Below are positions 25,251 to 34,627 of a DNA stretch of 64,000 nt, in pieces. The stretch is from Rubellimicrobium arenae (GTDB lineage Bacteria; Pseudomonadota; Alphaproteobacteria; Rhodobacterales; Rhodobacteraceae): NCBI RefSeq assembly GCF_017916275.1, contig NZ_JAFMST010000003.1, forward strand, positions 1-64,000. The letters run 5' to 3'. The translations under genes were made by a program, and so were the position numbers. Below the pieces are notes generated by a model. It made no database searches. It was not told where the DNA came from and saw nothing but the letters and a program-made list of their open reading frames with translations. The first letter of the stretch is position 1. Each line of letters begins with the position of its first letter.

Positions 25251-26722
25251 TCATGAAGATCCCCAGCTCGCCCTGTGGTGCCCGCACGTGGTGCCTACCC
25301 TCGCGACAGGCTGTCGGCTGTTCCGCCAGGATCATGGCGCCGCCGCCAAGGCCGCTTGTCCGGCCCCTTCGATCCGGAGCCGAACCCCTCTCGTATGTCA
25401 TGCCTGTCCCCCCCTCCCGTTCGTGAACGGCCGCTAGTTCCGTTCTGCCGAAGGCCGCGGTACTTGGCCGTCCATGCCTCCGTCGATGATCCTTGGCCGT
25501 GCGCGGCGACGGGGGACCCTTGCGAACAGGACCGTGCGATCCTGCAGCCACGTCCCGCAGCCGACCGTCGAGATGCCTCCTCACCTCCGATGAGGTTTTC
25601 TGATGAGTTATTGGCGTTGTCAATCAATTCATGAGGGGCCACCGTGACATCATCCCTTAAGGACAGCAATGGGAGCGGACCGCCAATCTGGTCGCCGACT
25701 GCAGGATGTGTGGACATCAAGGGTTGCGCGGTCGTGATATGCCAGGCCCTGATCCGCCAGAACGCAGGCAATCAAAAAACATCATGTCGCATCACATAGG
25801 GCGCTCTTGTCGCTGGTGGCCGGGCGGCTTGGCCCGCCGTCTTGGCCTGGGCGGTCGCCTCCAACGAAGACCGGGCTTGTGGGCGCGGCGCTTGAGCCGT
25901 TCGTGCTTGCGGCCCCGACAGGACCGTAGCCCTGACGTTCCTGAGGACGTTGACAATGCGGCAGGGGTGACCTGGAGAATCCGTGATCGACCACCGCTCC
26001 TGCGGCGCGGCCCTGACCGACCTCGGTGTCCACAGGAAAAGCAGATCACCGAGCGATGGGCCAGCAACCGAGCCGGAACTCGTGCCAGCGGCTCCGACGG
26101 CAGCAGCCGATCATGCTCGGGCTCTGGCGAAGGTGACGTCTGCGGACGTCCGCCGCCAGAGGATCGCCACCACGATGCCGAGCTGGTCCCCGACCAAACG
26201 GGATGCCGATAGAAAGGTCTGAACCGCCACCCTCGCCAGTTGGCGGAAGCCAGGCCCGGCTCGGGATCGGGTTGCGCCAGCGAAACCAGGACGAGGCCGC
26301 CTTGGTCCGACGGGACCCTGCCGACCACTCAACGTGGGCGCAGGCGAGATCCATGGTGCTCCGGCCTGCCTCGCGGACCCCGAGATGGGTGCGGGACAAG
26401 CCAAGAGGTCCGGCTCCCTCGCATCCGGTGTCCGACCTCGTCAGCTTCACGGAACGCTTTCCAAGGCTCGCTTGACCGAACGGCCGGGCGATGATCCCCA
26501 AACGACCGACAGGCGGCTGTTCGTGACCGGCTGCTTGCCCGCGCGACCTTGGAGCCGGCAGCCCTGGGCCGCTGCCCCGATCCGGGAGGCGCACGGCAGG
26601 TGGCGTCATGACGATACCACCAGGTCGCCACGCAAAAACCGCACTTCCTAAAGATCAGCCTTATTGCTCGTCCGTCCCGGCGGCAACCGCCTCATTATGA
26701 CGGTTGTTTCTTAATTTGGAGA
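25251..26722. other. 1.5-kb stretch without intact gene
   Basis: Between the ribose-type operon and the IS5 element no intact gene is seen. It holds a degenerate IS6 transposase segment on the plus strand at 25870-26130 and an AT-rich patch at 25590-25640 that may carry the promoter of the minus-strand ABC operon. The rest (26140-26700) has overlapping short frames with no family resemblance. Confidence 0.5.
25870..26130 (+). pseudogene. IS6-family transposase remnant with frameshifts
   Basis: In changing frames the plus strand reads AALEPFVLAAPTGP, then VALTFLRTLTMRQG, HRSCGAALTDLG, and QITERWASNRA. These line up in order with VLEAFLSNTGDK, VALTFLRKLMKRHG, LRSHGAALKELG and RVTERWTNSWA of the IS6 transposase at 5.9-8.9 kb. 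It is a second, more decayed copy of the same family. Confidence 0.6.
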
Positions 26723-26728
26723 TAATTA

Positions 26729-28214
26729 GTTCACCCTGAATAACCCGATTGGGCGATGGCGTAGCCGTATGGGCGATCCTGCACGGCCCGGATGAGGGCG
26801 AGGATCGCGGCCATGATCTGGGCAAGCCAAGCCCGGAGGTGGGCGAGGATCTTGCGGAGGTTGTGGCCGCAGCCGCAGAGGACGGCGAAGAGGGCATCGC
26901 CGAGGGTGCCCTTTAGGCCGCAGCGGGCAAGGCGGCCGTCGGTCTTCATGTGGCCGATCTCCGGCTCGATGCTGCTGCGGCGCCGGAGCGCCTTCGCCAA
27001 GGTTGGCGTCAGGCCGCCCCGCGATCCGCTGATCAGGACCTGCGTGCCCTCAACGCTGTGGCCGCGGTATCCGCGGTCGACGACGGCTAGGCGCGGTCTT
27101 TGGTCGGTGAGGATCTCGACCTGCTCCAGCGCCTCGGTCAGGGTGTGGCCGTCATAGAGGTTGCCCGGCAGCGACCGCATGCCGACCACGAAGCCCTCGG
27201 CCAACGTGGTGGCCACGCTGACCTTGCAGCCGAACTCGTACCGCACCCGGGCCTTGCCTTTGGAGATGCAGTCCACCTCCGGCTCGTGCAGGGCGTAGAT
27301 CTTGCCGGTGCTCTTCGCGCCCTGGTTCAGCAGCCTCGAGACGAGGACCAGCTTGTCGAGCACCCGCTCCCGCAACGGCCCTGCGGGGATCTCATCGAGT
27401 TGGCGGCGCAGGTCCCGCAGGACACGCCCGGTGTAGCCCTTGAGTTTGCGCAGAGCCTTGCGCATGCGCTTGAACTGCTTCGCGTGGGCGTAACGGCCGA
27501 TTTGCACGGCCAACCGCGGGGCCAGGCGCGCATAGCTCTGCCGCAGCTCGATCCTTGCCTCCCGCGCGAGATCGACCAGCTGCGCCCGGGCCCGCTCCAG
27601 CAGCCGGGAGTCCGTGGGGTGGGCAATGGCCTTCTCCATCACCGTGGTGTCGACCGCGACCTGTTCCAGGCTCCGCTCCGCCACCGCGCCCGAGGCGCGG
27701 CCGGCCTCGATGGTCTTCGTCAGCAGCCACTCGACACCCTCTTCGCCGATGCGCTTGCGCCAGCGGGTGAGCGAGGTGGGATCGATGGGCGGGTGGTGCT
27801 GAAAGAACACCTCCCCGGTGAAGTGCTGATAGTACGGGTTCTCCACCCATCGTGCGACCACGGCCTCGTCCGAGAGCCGGAAGGCGTGCTGGAGGTAGAG
27901 CAGGCCCGCCACCAGCCGCGGCGAGGTCGCCGGCCGGCCGGTGGTGGACGGGAAGAACCCCGCCCACTCCCGCTCGAAGAACTCCCAGTCGATGAGGGCT
28001 GCGAGCTTCACCAGCTCATGGCGCATGTCGATCAGGTCGACGAGCCGCGGACGGAGAAGATCATCCTGCTCGGGAGGACACGGGCGGTGCTTCATGCGGC
28101 AGACCGAAATTGCAGGGTTCTGGCCGGAATCCTATGGAATCCTGCAAGCCAAATCGACCGAAACCTCAGCTTTCCACCACTCTACCAAAGGCTTCGTCGT
28201 TGTTCAGGTCGAAC
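26729..28214 (-). mobile_element. Complete IS5-family insertion sequence (1,486 bp)
   Basis: Ends GTTCACCCTGAATAAC (26729) and, reverse-complemented, GTTCGACCTGAACAAC (28214) match at 13 of 16 positions. Both ends are flanked by TAATTA (26723-26728 and 28215-28220), which is itself a palindrome and may be a 6-bp target duplication or a shorter duplication within a symmetric target. One intact transposase gene fills the element. The transposase stop codon lies within the left inverted repeat. Confidence 0.85.
26731..28095 (-). CDS. IS5-family transposase
   Basis: A 454-aa DDE transposase. The N-terminal DUF772-type domain reads ALIDWEFFEREWAGFF...RPATSPRLVAGLLYLQHAF. The catalytic core has VAVDTTVMEKAIAHPTDSRL (first Asp), LAVVDRGYRGHSVEGTQVLI (second Asp) and RRSSIEPEIGHMKTDGRL (Glu with the typical Y/H-(2)-K spacing). 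It is of full length with no internal stop. The start ATG at 28095 is about 120 bp inside the right end. The element looks able to move. Confidence 0.93.
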   Translation of the reverse strand: MKHRPCPPEQDDLLRPRLVDLIDMRHELVKLAALIDWEFFEREWAGFFPSTTGRPATSPRLVAGLLYLQHAFRLSDEAVVARWVENPYYQHFTGEVFFQHHPPIDPTSLTRWRKRIGEEGVEWLLTKTIEAGRASGAVAERSLEQVAVDTTVMEKAIAHPTDSRLLERARAQLVDLAREARIELRQSYARLAPRLAVQIGRYAHAKQFKRMRKALRKLKGYTGRVLRDLRRQLDEIPAGPLRERVLDKLVLVSRLLNQGAKSTGKIYALHEPEVDCISKGKARVRYEFGCKVSVATTLAEGFVVGMRSLPGNLYDGHTLTEALEQVEILTDQRPRLAVVDRGYRGHSVEGTQVLISGSRGGLTPTLAKALRRRSSIEPEIGHMKTDGRLARCGLKGTLGDALFAVLCGCGHNLRKILAHLRAWLAQIMAAILALIRAVQDRPYGYAIAQSGYSG

Positions 28215-28221
28215 TAATTAG

Positions 28222-29721
28222 GTGCTCGACGACTCGGCGTCGCAACGACACGCCATCGAACAAGAAGACAAAAATAACACAGTTCTGACGCACGGCCCCA
28301 AGCAGCACCCGATCATCGTCGACCTGGATGGCACCCTCATCAAAGGCGACCTGCTGGTTGAGAGCCTCTGCCAGTTGGGCTCCCGGTCTCTGCCTCGGGC
28401 ACTGAGGCTCCTCATGGCACATGCGAAAAGGCCCGAGAGACTCAAGGACGAGGTCAGCAAGCACGTCACGATCGACGCGGCAACGCTTCCGTACAATGAA
28501 AAGCTGGTGACATGGCTAGGTGAGCGCGCCGTGGACGGGCATCCCCTTTATCTTGCGACTGCCTCCCACCGTTCCATTGCCGAGCCGGTCGCAGATCACC
28601 TGGGATTGTTCCAGGGCGTCATGGCGAGCGATGCGCAACGCAACCTCAAGGGCGCAACGAAGCTGAAGGCGATCGAAGGAGAGATCGGCCAGCAGTCCTT
28701 TGCCTATATCGGCGACGACAGGAGTGACCTGGCCATCTGGTCGGCAGCCTCCGAGATCGGAACGGTCAACCTTCGACCCTCGGTCATTTCGGCCGTCAAT
28801 GAACTCAGGAAGCCGCGCCAGACCTTCGATTTCACGCAGGACAGCTACCGGAACCTGCTCGCCGCGATGCGGCCGCACCAGTGGGTGAAGAACCTGCTCG
28901 TCTTCCTCCCGGTCCTCGCGGCACACAGCTGGGGGAATATGGGGCTATTGGCGCTCTCGCTGCTGTCCTTCGTCTGCTTCTCCATGTCCGCCTCTGGCAT
29001 CTATCTGGTCAACGACCTGGCCGATATCGAGGATGACCGGCATCATCCCAAGAAGCAGCACCGCCCGATTGCGGCAGGGCTCATTCGCCCTCAGACCGCC
29101 CTCGCTGCGACGGTCGTCCTGAATCTGGCATCCATCCTGATCGCCTTGGCCGTCGCACCCAGCTTGGCGCTTGTGGTCGCGATTTATATCGCTGCGACGT
29201 CGATCTATTCCTTCTACGTCAAGACCAAGCCTGGGATCGATATCCTTTGGCTGGCCAGCCTCTACGCTCTCAGGGTGGTCGGCGGCGCGGCGGCGACGGG
29301 AATCGAGATCTCGAGTTGGCTCCTGTCCTTCTGCGTGTTCTTCTTTCTATCGCTCGCCGCCGCAAAGCGATGCTCTGAACTCGTGATGTATGCCGAGAAA
29401 GGCCGCAGCGTGAGTGGCCGGAGAGGCTACCAGATCGGTGACCTTGAGGTGATGACGATGATCGGCGTCATCTCGGCCTATTCCGCCGTGATCGTGCTGA
29501 TGATCTACACTCAGGATCCGCTGATCCGGCAGATGTACCCTCATCCGGACTTCCTGATGATTTCCGGGATCGTGCTCCTCTACTGGCTGAACCGGGTCTG
29601 GCTCAAGGTGAGGCGAGGCGAGATGCATCACGATCCCATCGTATTCGCCCTTCGGGATCGCAAGAGCCACTATGCCCTGGGCCTCATGTTCCTTGCCTTT
29701 GCCGCGTCCACAGCATCATGA
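28222..29721 (+). CDS. HAD phosphatase-UbiA prenyltransferase fusion (polyprenyl-phosphate phosphoribosyltransferase-like)
   Basis: A ~499-aa fusion. Residues ~30-205 form a HAD domain: IIVDLDGTLIKGDLL (motif I), YLATASHRS (motif II) and FAYIGDDRSDLAIW (motif IV). Residues ~215-499 are a UbiA-type membrane prenyltransferase with LVNDLADIEDDRHHPKK (first Asp-rich motif) and about eight helices. Related fusions are thought to make polyprenyl-phosphate-ribose-type lipids and remove the 5-phosphate. The IS5 element ends 7 bp before the first possible start (GTG 28222), and no ribosome site is visible. The native promoter and perhaps the first codons are lost. The stop overlaps the next gene (ATGA). 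Confidence 0.85.
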   Translation: MLDDSASQRHAIEQEDKNNTVLTHGPKQHPIIVDLDGTLIKGDLLVESLCQLGSRSLPRALRLLMAHAKRPERLKDEVSKHVTIDAATLPYNEKLVTWLGERAVDGHPLYLATASHRSIAEPVADHLGLFQGVMASDAQRNLKGATKLKAIEGEIGQQSFAYIGDDRSDLAIWSAASEIGTVNLRPSVISAVNELRKPRQTFDFTQDSYRNLLAAMRPHQWVKNLLVFLPVLAAHSWGNMGLLALSLLSFVCFSMSASGIYLVNDLADIEDDRHHPKKQHRPIAAGLIRPQTALAATVVLNLASILIALAVAPSLALVVAIYIAATSIYSFYVKTKPGIDILWLASLYALRVVGGAAATGIEISSWLLSFCVFFFLSLAAAKRCSELVMYAEKGRSVSGRRGYQIGDLEVMTMIGVISAYSAVIVLMIYTQDPLIRQMYPHPDFLMISGIVLLYWLNRVWLKVRRGEMHHDPIVFALRDRKSHYALGLMFLAFAASTAS

Positions 29722-30089
29722 CACAGTTTGCAGGCTACTTCGCGGCGACGCTCAGCATAGTTCTAGGGGCGTTCGGGCAGCTCTTGCTCAAGATGGGTGC
29801 AACCCGCCTATCAGGTGCTGGGCAGAGCACTGGATTTATGGGGCAGGTCGGGAACCTGTTATGGAATTGGCCGCTCCTGCTCGGCTTCGGTCTCTACGCG
29901 GCGTCTGCCATAATCTGGGTCTATGTGCTGTCGCGCATCGAACTTTCCGTAGCTTACCCCATGGTAGGCTTGGGCTTCGCCGTGGTCCTCATGTTGAGTG
30001 TGACCGTTCTGGGCGAGACCGTGTCCTTGTCCCAATTGGCGGGCTGCGCGCTTATTGTTCTTGGCATTTTGTTTGTCACCAAAGGATAG
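29718..30089 (+). CDS. Small four-helix EamA/SMR-like transporter (ArnE/ArnF-like flippase candidate)
   Basis: A 123-aa membrane protein with four hydrophobic helices. It has GAFGQLLLKMGATRL near the N-terminus and SRIELSVAYPMVGLGFAVVL, TVLGETVSLSQLAGCALIVLGI near the end, as in the small multidrug resistance/EamA halves. ArnE/ArnF proteins of this shape flip undecaprenyl-phosphate-aminoarabinose. It overlaps the HAD-UbiA gene by 4 nt, so a role in moving the lipid-linked sugar across the membrane is likely. SMR-type drug export is the alternative. Confidence 0.8.
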   Translation: MTQFAGYFAATLSIVLGAFGQLLLKMGATRLSGAGQSTGFMGQVGNLLWNWPLLLGFGLYAASAIIWVYVLSRIELSVAYPMVGLGFAVVLMLSVTVLGETVSLSQLAGCALIVLGILFVTKG

Positions 30090-30104
30090 AACGGGTTTCC
30101 GATC

Positions 30105-31397
30105 ATGACAGTTTACAGCGCGGGGAATCCCGTTCGCGTGCAACGTAGCCCCCGAGTTTTCCAGATGCGGGAACTGGCTTTCGATGGGGCGGCAATCCTG
30201 GGGCTGGCTGCCATTGCTGTTGCGGCGACCTATGTCATTCATGGGGCGGGCGGCGGCCTGATCCCAAGGCACAACGTCTATTATGGTTCGGACACCGATC
30301 GTGTGCTGACCAATCTCTTCGACCCGAACTCGAGGTTCGATCGCCTGTCGGTGCACCCCCTGTTCGGCGCATTGGGTGTCCTGGTTCGTGCTGTTGCCGG
30401 ACGCGATACGAGCTTGGACGTCGCCGTCCTGGCGTATTATAGCCTGATCGCAGTCACCATTGCTTCGCTGACCTATATCGCAACCCGAGTATGGGGCGGT
30501 GGAAGGTTGGCAGCGACGGCGGCCACAGTGCTGACGCTCGGATCGGGCAGTTTCGTTTTCTGGATCGCGGTGCCCGAGACGCATGTTCTCGGCGGAGCTT
30601 CGGTGCTCCTCCTGACCATCCTGCTCCGCGCTCTGCCCGATGATCCGGCATGGCGGCGCCTGGCCGTCGCCGGTGCCTTTGTGGTTGCCATCTCGATGGT
30701 GCTGACGAACGTGCTGTCCTGGGGTCTTGGAATGCTTGCGCTCGCGGGCTGGAGCGTCAGATCGCGGCCGATCCGGCATCTGGTGACCGTCGGTCCTCAA
30801 CTGGCGAGCGATACGCTCGCTGGAATCGGTCTGCTGGCCTTGGCTTGGCTTGTTCAATATTACGCATTGCGCAACGATTCGATCCCTCAGCTGTTGCAGA
30901 TCCTTTCTGAAACCAGATACGTCGGCGCCTTTCCGGCCCCGATCCTGGGTGGAGCCTACGCGGTATCCCCGCTCTCGCCCGAAAGCCCAGTCGCCATCGC
31001 GGCTGGCCTGGGAATGTTGGCGGTGCTCGGTTTCTGCCTGAGATCGCTGGGTCCCGTGCCTCTTGCGCTTGCTCTCTTCCCGCTGGCAGGTTTCATCCTG
31101 CATACGTTCTATGATCGCCGTCATGCATTTCTGTTTGCGCCCAACTACGTGCCGATTGCTGCGACATTCATCGCCTTAGGCCTTTCGCAGATGAGAGCGC
31201 GCTGGCCGCTTCTTGTCATGGCCGCCGTCGGAGTTCTTCTGGGAGCCGCCAACCTCCATGACTACTCGAAGGTCCGCTCCGATATTGCTGTCCAAAGCGA
31301 TCCCGCGGCTGCTTACGAAATATTCCGGCGTCCGCACCCGATCCCGGAGAAACTCGATCCCATGCCAGCGGATCCGCCACTTGGCCCTGAGGCCTAG
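30105..31397 (+). CDS. Polytopic membrane protein, GT-C glycosyltransferase-like
   Basis: A 430-aa protein with about ten to twelve transmembrane helices and a first periplasmic loop holding YYGSDTDRVLTNLF and FDRLSVHPLFGAL. Acidic residues in the first loop with an ensuing Arg are typical of GT-C enzymes that use polyprenyl-phosphate sugars. I do not recognise an exact family. It lies 15 nt after the small transporter gene and is surely in the same operon, so it may be the transferase for the sugar lipid made by the HAD-UbiA protein. The function is inferred from fold and context. Confidence 0.65.
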   Translation: MTVYSAGNPVRVQRSPRVFQMRELAFDGAAILGLAAIAVAATYVIHGAGGGLIPRHNVYYGSDTDRVLTNLFDPNSRFDRLSVHPLFGALGVLVRAVAGRDTSLDVAVLAYYSLIAVTIASLTYIATRVWGGGRLAATAATVLTLGSGSFVFWIAVPETHVLGGASVLLLTILLRALPDDPAWRRLAVAGAFVVAISMVLTNVLSWGLGMLALAGWSVRSRPIRHLVTVGPQLASDTLAGIGLLALAWLVQYYALRNDSIPQLLQILSETRYVGAFPAPILGGAYAVSPLSPESPVAIAAGLGMLAVLGFCLRSLGPVPLALALFPLAGFILHTFYDRRHAFLFAPNYVPIAATFIALGLSQMRARWPLLVMAAVGVLLGAANLHDYSKVRSDIAVQSDPAAAYEIFRRPHPIPEKLDPMPADPPLGPEA

Positions 31398-31497
31398 AGT
31401 GGTTCAGCTGGCGAACATATCCAAAGTTCTCATGTCATAAATCCAAGGGCCAGCCCGCCGCACGACATCAGTTGGCGGGCAAGATCCAGACATTACG

Positions 31498-31524
31498 GCA
31501 GCAGGTTTCAACGAAACCTGCTGC
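31498..31524. terminator. Strong hairpin downstream of the HAD-UbiA operon
   Basis: A perfect 12-bp stem (GCAGCAGGTTTC / GAAACCTGCTGC) with an AAC loop lies 101 nt past the last stop of the operon. There is no T-run after it. It is the best candidate for the operon end and for insulation of the next gene. Confidence 0.55.
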
Positions 31525-31681
31525 ACTCAGTGAGCATTTCCGTCCAGCAGATCTTGGAGGTCCATGGAGACAGGAAATGCACCAAAGCGGTGGCGGCCTT
31601 GCGGTTTTGTCAACTGCCTTGATTGTTTCTGCGAAAATCGACCAAGCCTGACCGGCGTATACATGGAGTTCCAATAAGCTG

Positions 31682-32867
31682 ATGCGCTTTCACTCCCTAG
31701 ATGGGCTGCGTGGAATCTTTCTGATTCTGATGATGCACTCGCACATGCAGGCAGTGGTTAATTCTTGGCTCGGCAAAATAAGCCACCACGATATTAGCTT
31801 GGCTGATGCTTCAAACGGATTCGTCTTTCTGTCGGGCTTGATGGCCGGGTTCATTTACACTGGCCGGATGATCCGGGTAGGTACTGACGGGATGACGCGC
31901 ATCGTCCTCACCCGTGTCAGGACTCTGTATCTTTATCACGCAACTCTGATCTTTGTTCTCCTTCTGATGTCAGGGATAGCGCTTGGGCTGAGTTTGGAGG
32001 TCCGCCAGCTTCATCCATTCATGAGCGATCCATTGCGGAGCAAGTTGGTTGCGCTAAGCCTTTCAGCCGATCTGAGCTATATGGACATCCTTCCGATGTA
32101 CATGATGTTCCTTGCGGGGACGCCACTCGTGTTACGGCTGTTCCGTCGCGGCTACGTGGTTCAGGTCATGGTAGCAAGCATACTGCTATGGCTGCTGGCT
32201 CAGACGGGTCTCTCTGAGTTCCTGACCAGTCGAGCAGAGCGCTTCCTTGGGCTCAAAAAAGTGAGGTGGTCTTTGGCATCTACTTCGACCTGATGGGCTG
32301 GCAACTGCTGTTTTCTGTTGGCCTCTTGATCGGATACTTATAGCGACTGGTAGGAATCCGGTCCGATCCGTTGCAAGATCGGGTTGGGAAATCATCGTCT
32401 ACCTGGCTATGGCTCTCTTTATCTTTTTGGCCCCGGTGTTTCTGCGTGTCATTGATATCATTTATGGTGGAGATCTCCATGGCTCGCGATTTGGTCTGAT
32501 GAGCAAAAATGATGTCGGTCCGATCTATCTTGCGTCCTTCCTGGTGGATGCCTTTCTCCTGACTTGGTTGCTGGTCGCTGGCCCGTCGTCTAAAAGTGGA
32601 GTCCTGCGAATTGTTTCGCATGGCTTTGCGGCAGTAGTCACTTGGAAACCTTTCGTTTTCTTGGGACAGCATTCGCTGCAGGTCTTCTCGGTTCACATAT
32701 TTTACATCTATATCGTGGCGCTGATGATCGGGAAAGGTAACGTCAGTGAAGGATACTTGGCGGCGTTTCTGCTCAGTAGTCCGGTGCCAATGTTCTTGGG
32801 GGCTTGGCTGGACGGCAGGTGGAAGAACCGCAATCTTGGCTCGGCTTCGAGTGGGTTGAGAACTTAG
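31682..32867 (+). pseudogene. OpgC-type membrane acyltransferase, frameshifted twice
   Basis: The plus strand begins MRFHSLDGLRGIFLILMMHS and shows the OpgC pattern (ASNGFVFLSGLMAGFIYTGR, then repeated helices). At an A6 run (32254-32260) the frame shifts and continues as VVFGIYFDLMGWQLLFSVGL, then near 32340 shifts again to IIVYLAMALFIFLAPVFLRV and runs to FLGQHSLQVFSVHIFYIYIV and a stop at 32867. Summed, the pieces give about 395 residues, the usual OpgC length. OpgC adds succinyl or other acyl groups to periplasmic glucans. Sequencing error in the A6 run is possible, but two shifts argue for real decay. Confidence 0.75.
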
Positions 32868-33880
32868 TTCGCCTCCGGGCCTGTCGCTCGGTGGTCGTGG
32901 CGAAGCTGGAGGGAGTGCGCCGTCGGACGATATGGCCCGATGTGGTCGATGGAAGTCGCGCAGTAGGCGGGAGGATGGGGGCACGGAAGTGCGCCCCTCG
33001 TCGTGCACTTGGAATAGGCAGGCGGCATCTGGATCGGCTCTGACCGATCAGACGCCGACGGGAGAAAGGTCGACCTGACTTCCAGTCGCGGCGCGCGGGC
33101 GCCGAGTCGGTTTGATGAGGAAGGGCCAACGTGGTGCGTGGGCCAAGGCTCGGGACCGTGCGTGGGTCGGTCCCGGTCCAGCGCGCGCCTGCGCAGCGCA
33201 AGGACTTGAGGCCGGAGGGTCGACGCGCAGATGCGCCGGGGCGGTCGGCCACTCTGCGCAGGAAGGCCGGTCGACATGTTCGCTGCCGACTACGTTAAGG
33301 CTCCCGCGACTGGAACCAGTGTCGCGCGCCCACCTCGCTTCTCAAGCTGCGCATCCGGGGGCTCAGCTTGGGCGAGGCACGGGCCGGGCATCACCTTGAT
33401 GCCCGGTCGCCCAAGGCGGGGCGGGCTTTGAGACAGGGGGCCGATCGCTCGGCTTTTGCTTGGGCGAGCGGACTTGCCTGACGTTGGGCCCAAGCCTGAG
33501 TGCGCCCGCTCTCAGCGCCGGCAGGTCCTGAAGCGGGCGCGGTCCGAAGTCAGGTCGAGTTGTGCGAGGACGTCAGCATGACGCGCCGGCGTCGAATCCA
33601 TCAAGCGCACGGAGCGATGCGCTGCAATAAGGACCACAGGCGCACCAGGCGCTTGGCCCCAGGACTCACGGGTCAGCCCGGCAGGCCCAAGGTATCCTTC
33701 ACGCTGTAGTCCCATGAGGTGGCCTCGAGAGTCCGGAGTGCTTAACCGGCCCGGAATGCCTGCCACCGCAAGGCGGTTCGCAAGTCGTCGGGTGATCGCG
33801 ACCTTGCCGGTCTCAGCGCCAAGCTCACTCACGCAGGTCCTGCCGGACCAGATCCCAGGAGGGATGGCCAGCGATGGCCT
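32868..33880. other. 1-kb stretch without recognised gene
   Basis: Only short overlapping frames. A perfect 10-bp hairpin CCGGGCATCA / TGATGCCCGG with a CCT loop lies at 33384-33406. A minus-strand frame near 33740-33830 (MSELGAETGKVAITRRLANR...) looks vaguely protein-like but I cannot name it. The region lies between a broken gene and the end of the Dpp operon. Confidence 0.5.
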
Positions 33881-34627
33881 TCAGCCCACCAGCAGGGCCG
33901 TCTCCCGGAGCTCCTTCGTGTAGGGGTGGGCGACGCGGCCGGCGATCAGCGCCTCGCGCGTGAGTTCTTCGATAATCTGGCCGTCGCGCATGACGCCGAT
34001 GCGGTCGCACATGTGACCCACCACACCCATGTCATGCGTGACCATCAGGTAGGTCAGCCCGCGTTCGGAACGCAGATCCTGAAGAAGGTTCAACACCTCC
34101 GCCTGCACGCTGACATCCAGCGCCGATGTCGGCTCGTCGAGGAGCAGGATGGGGGAGTCGAGGGCAAGGGCCCGGGCGATGGAAACGCGCTGCCGCTGGC
34201 CTCCCGAGATCTGGTGGGGATAGCGCCAGCGGAAGCGCGGCGGAAGACAGACCTGCGCGAGCAGCCGCTCGACTGTCGCCCCCGGATCGGGGAGCCCATG
34301 GATCTCGAGCGGCTCCGCTATGGTGGAGCCTACGGTGTGCCGGGGGTGGATGGCTCCGTAGGGGTCCTGGAACACGATCTGGATCTTGCGGCGGTCAACG
34401 GTTGTCCGTCGCATGGGATCGACGGAGGTCCCATCCAGCCGGACGGACCCCGTCCAGTCGGTGTGCCGTCCCGCGATGGCGTTCAGCACCGACGACTTGC
34501 CCGACCCGCTCTCGCCCACGAGGCCGTAGGTCTCGCCCCGGGCGACGCGGAAGCTGACCCCGCGCACGGCATGGAATCGTTGGGCGCCGCGCCCGTAGAA
34601 GACGTTGAGGTTCTCCACGTCGATCAT
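33881..34627 (-). CDS. Dipeptide/oligopeptide-type ABC transporter ATP-binding protein (DppF-like)
   Basis: A 248-aa ATPase with Walker A GESGSGKSSV (residues ~37-46), signature [15 protein letters not shown] and Walker B ILLLDEPTSALD. It is shorter than usual DppF (~320 aa), lacking the C-terminal oligopeptide-ABC extension with its Cys cluster. The start ATG at 34627 overlaps the stop of the DppD-like gene (ATGA). It is the last of five genes and forms the ATPase pair with DppD. Confidence 0.9.
   Translation of the reverse strand: MIDVENLNVFYGRGAQRFHAVRGVSFRVARGETYGLVGESGSGKSSVLNAIAGRHTDWTGSVRLDGTSVDPMRRTTVDRRKIQIVFQDPYGAIHPRHTVGSTIAEPLEIHGLPDPGATVERLLAQVCLPPRFRWRYPHQISGGQRQRVSIARALALDSPILLLDEPTSALDVSVQAEVLNLLQDLRSERGLTYLMVTHDMGVVGHMCDRIGVMRDGQIIEELTREALIAGRVAHPYTKELRETALLVG

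Noticed and set aside
28204-28464. Minus-strand frames over the HAD-UbiA start
   Set aside because: They overlap the HAD motif I region of the plus-strand gene and have no family resemblance.
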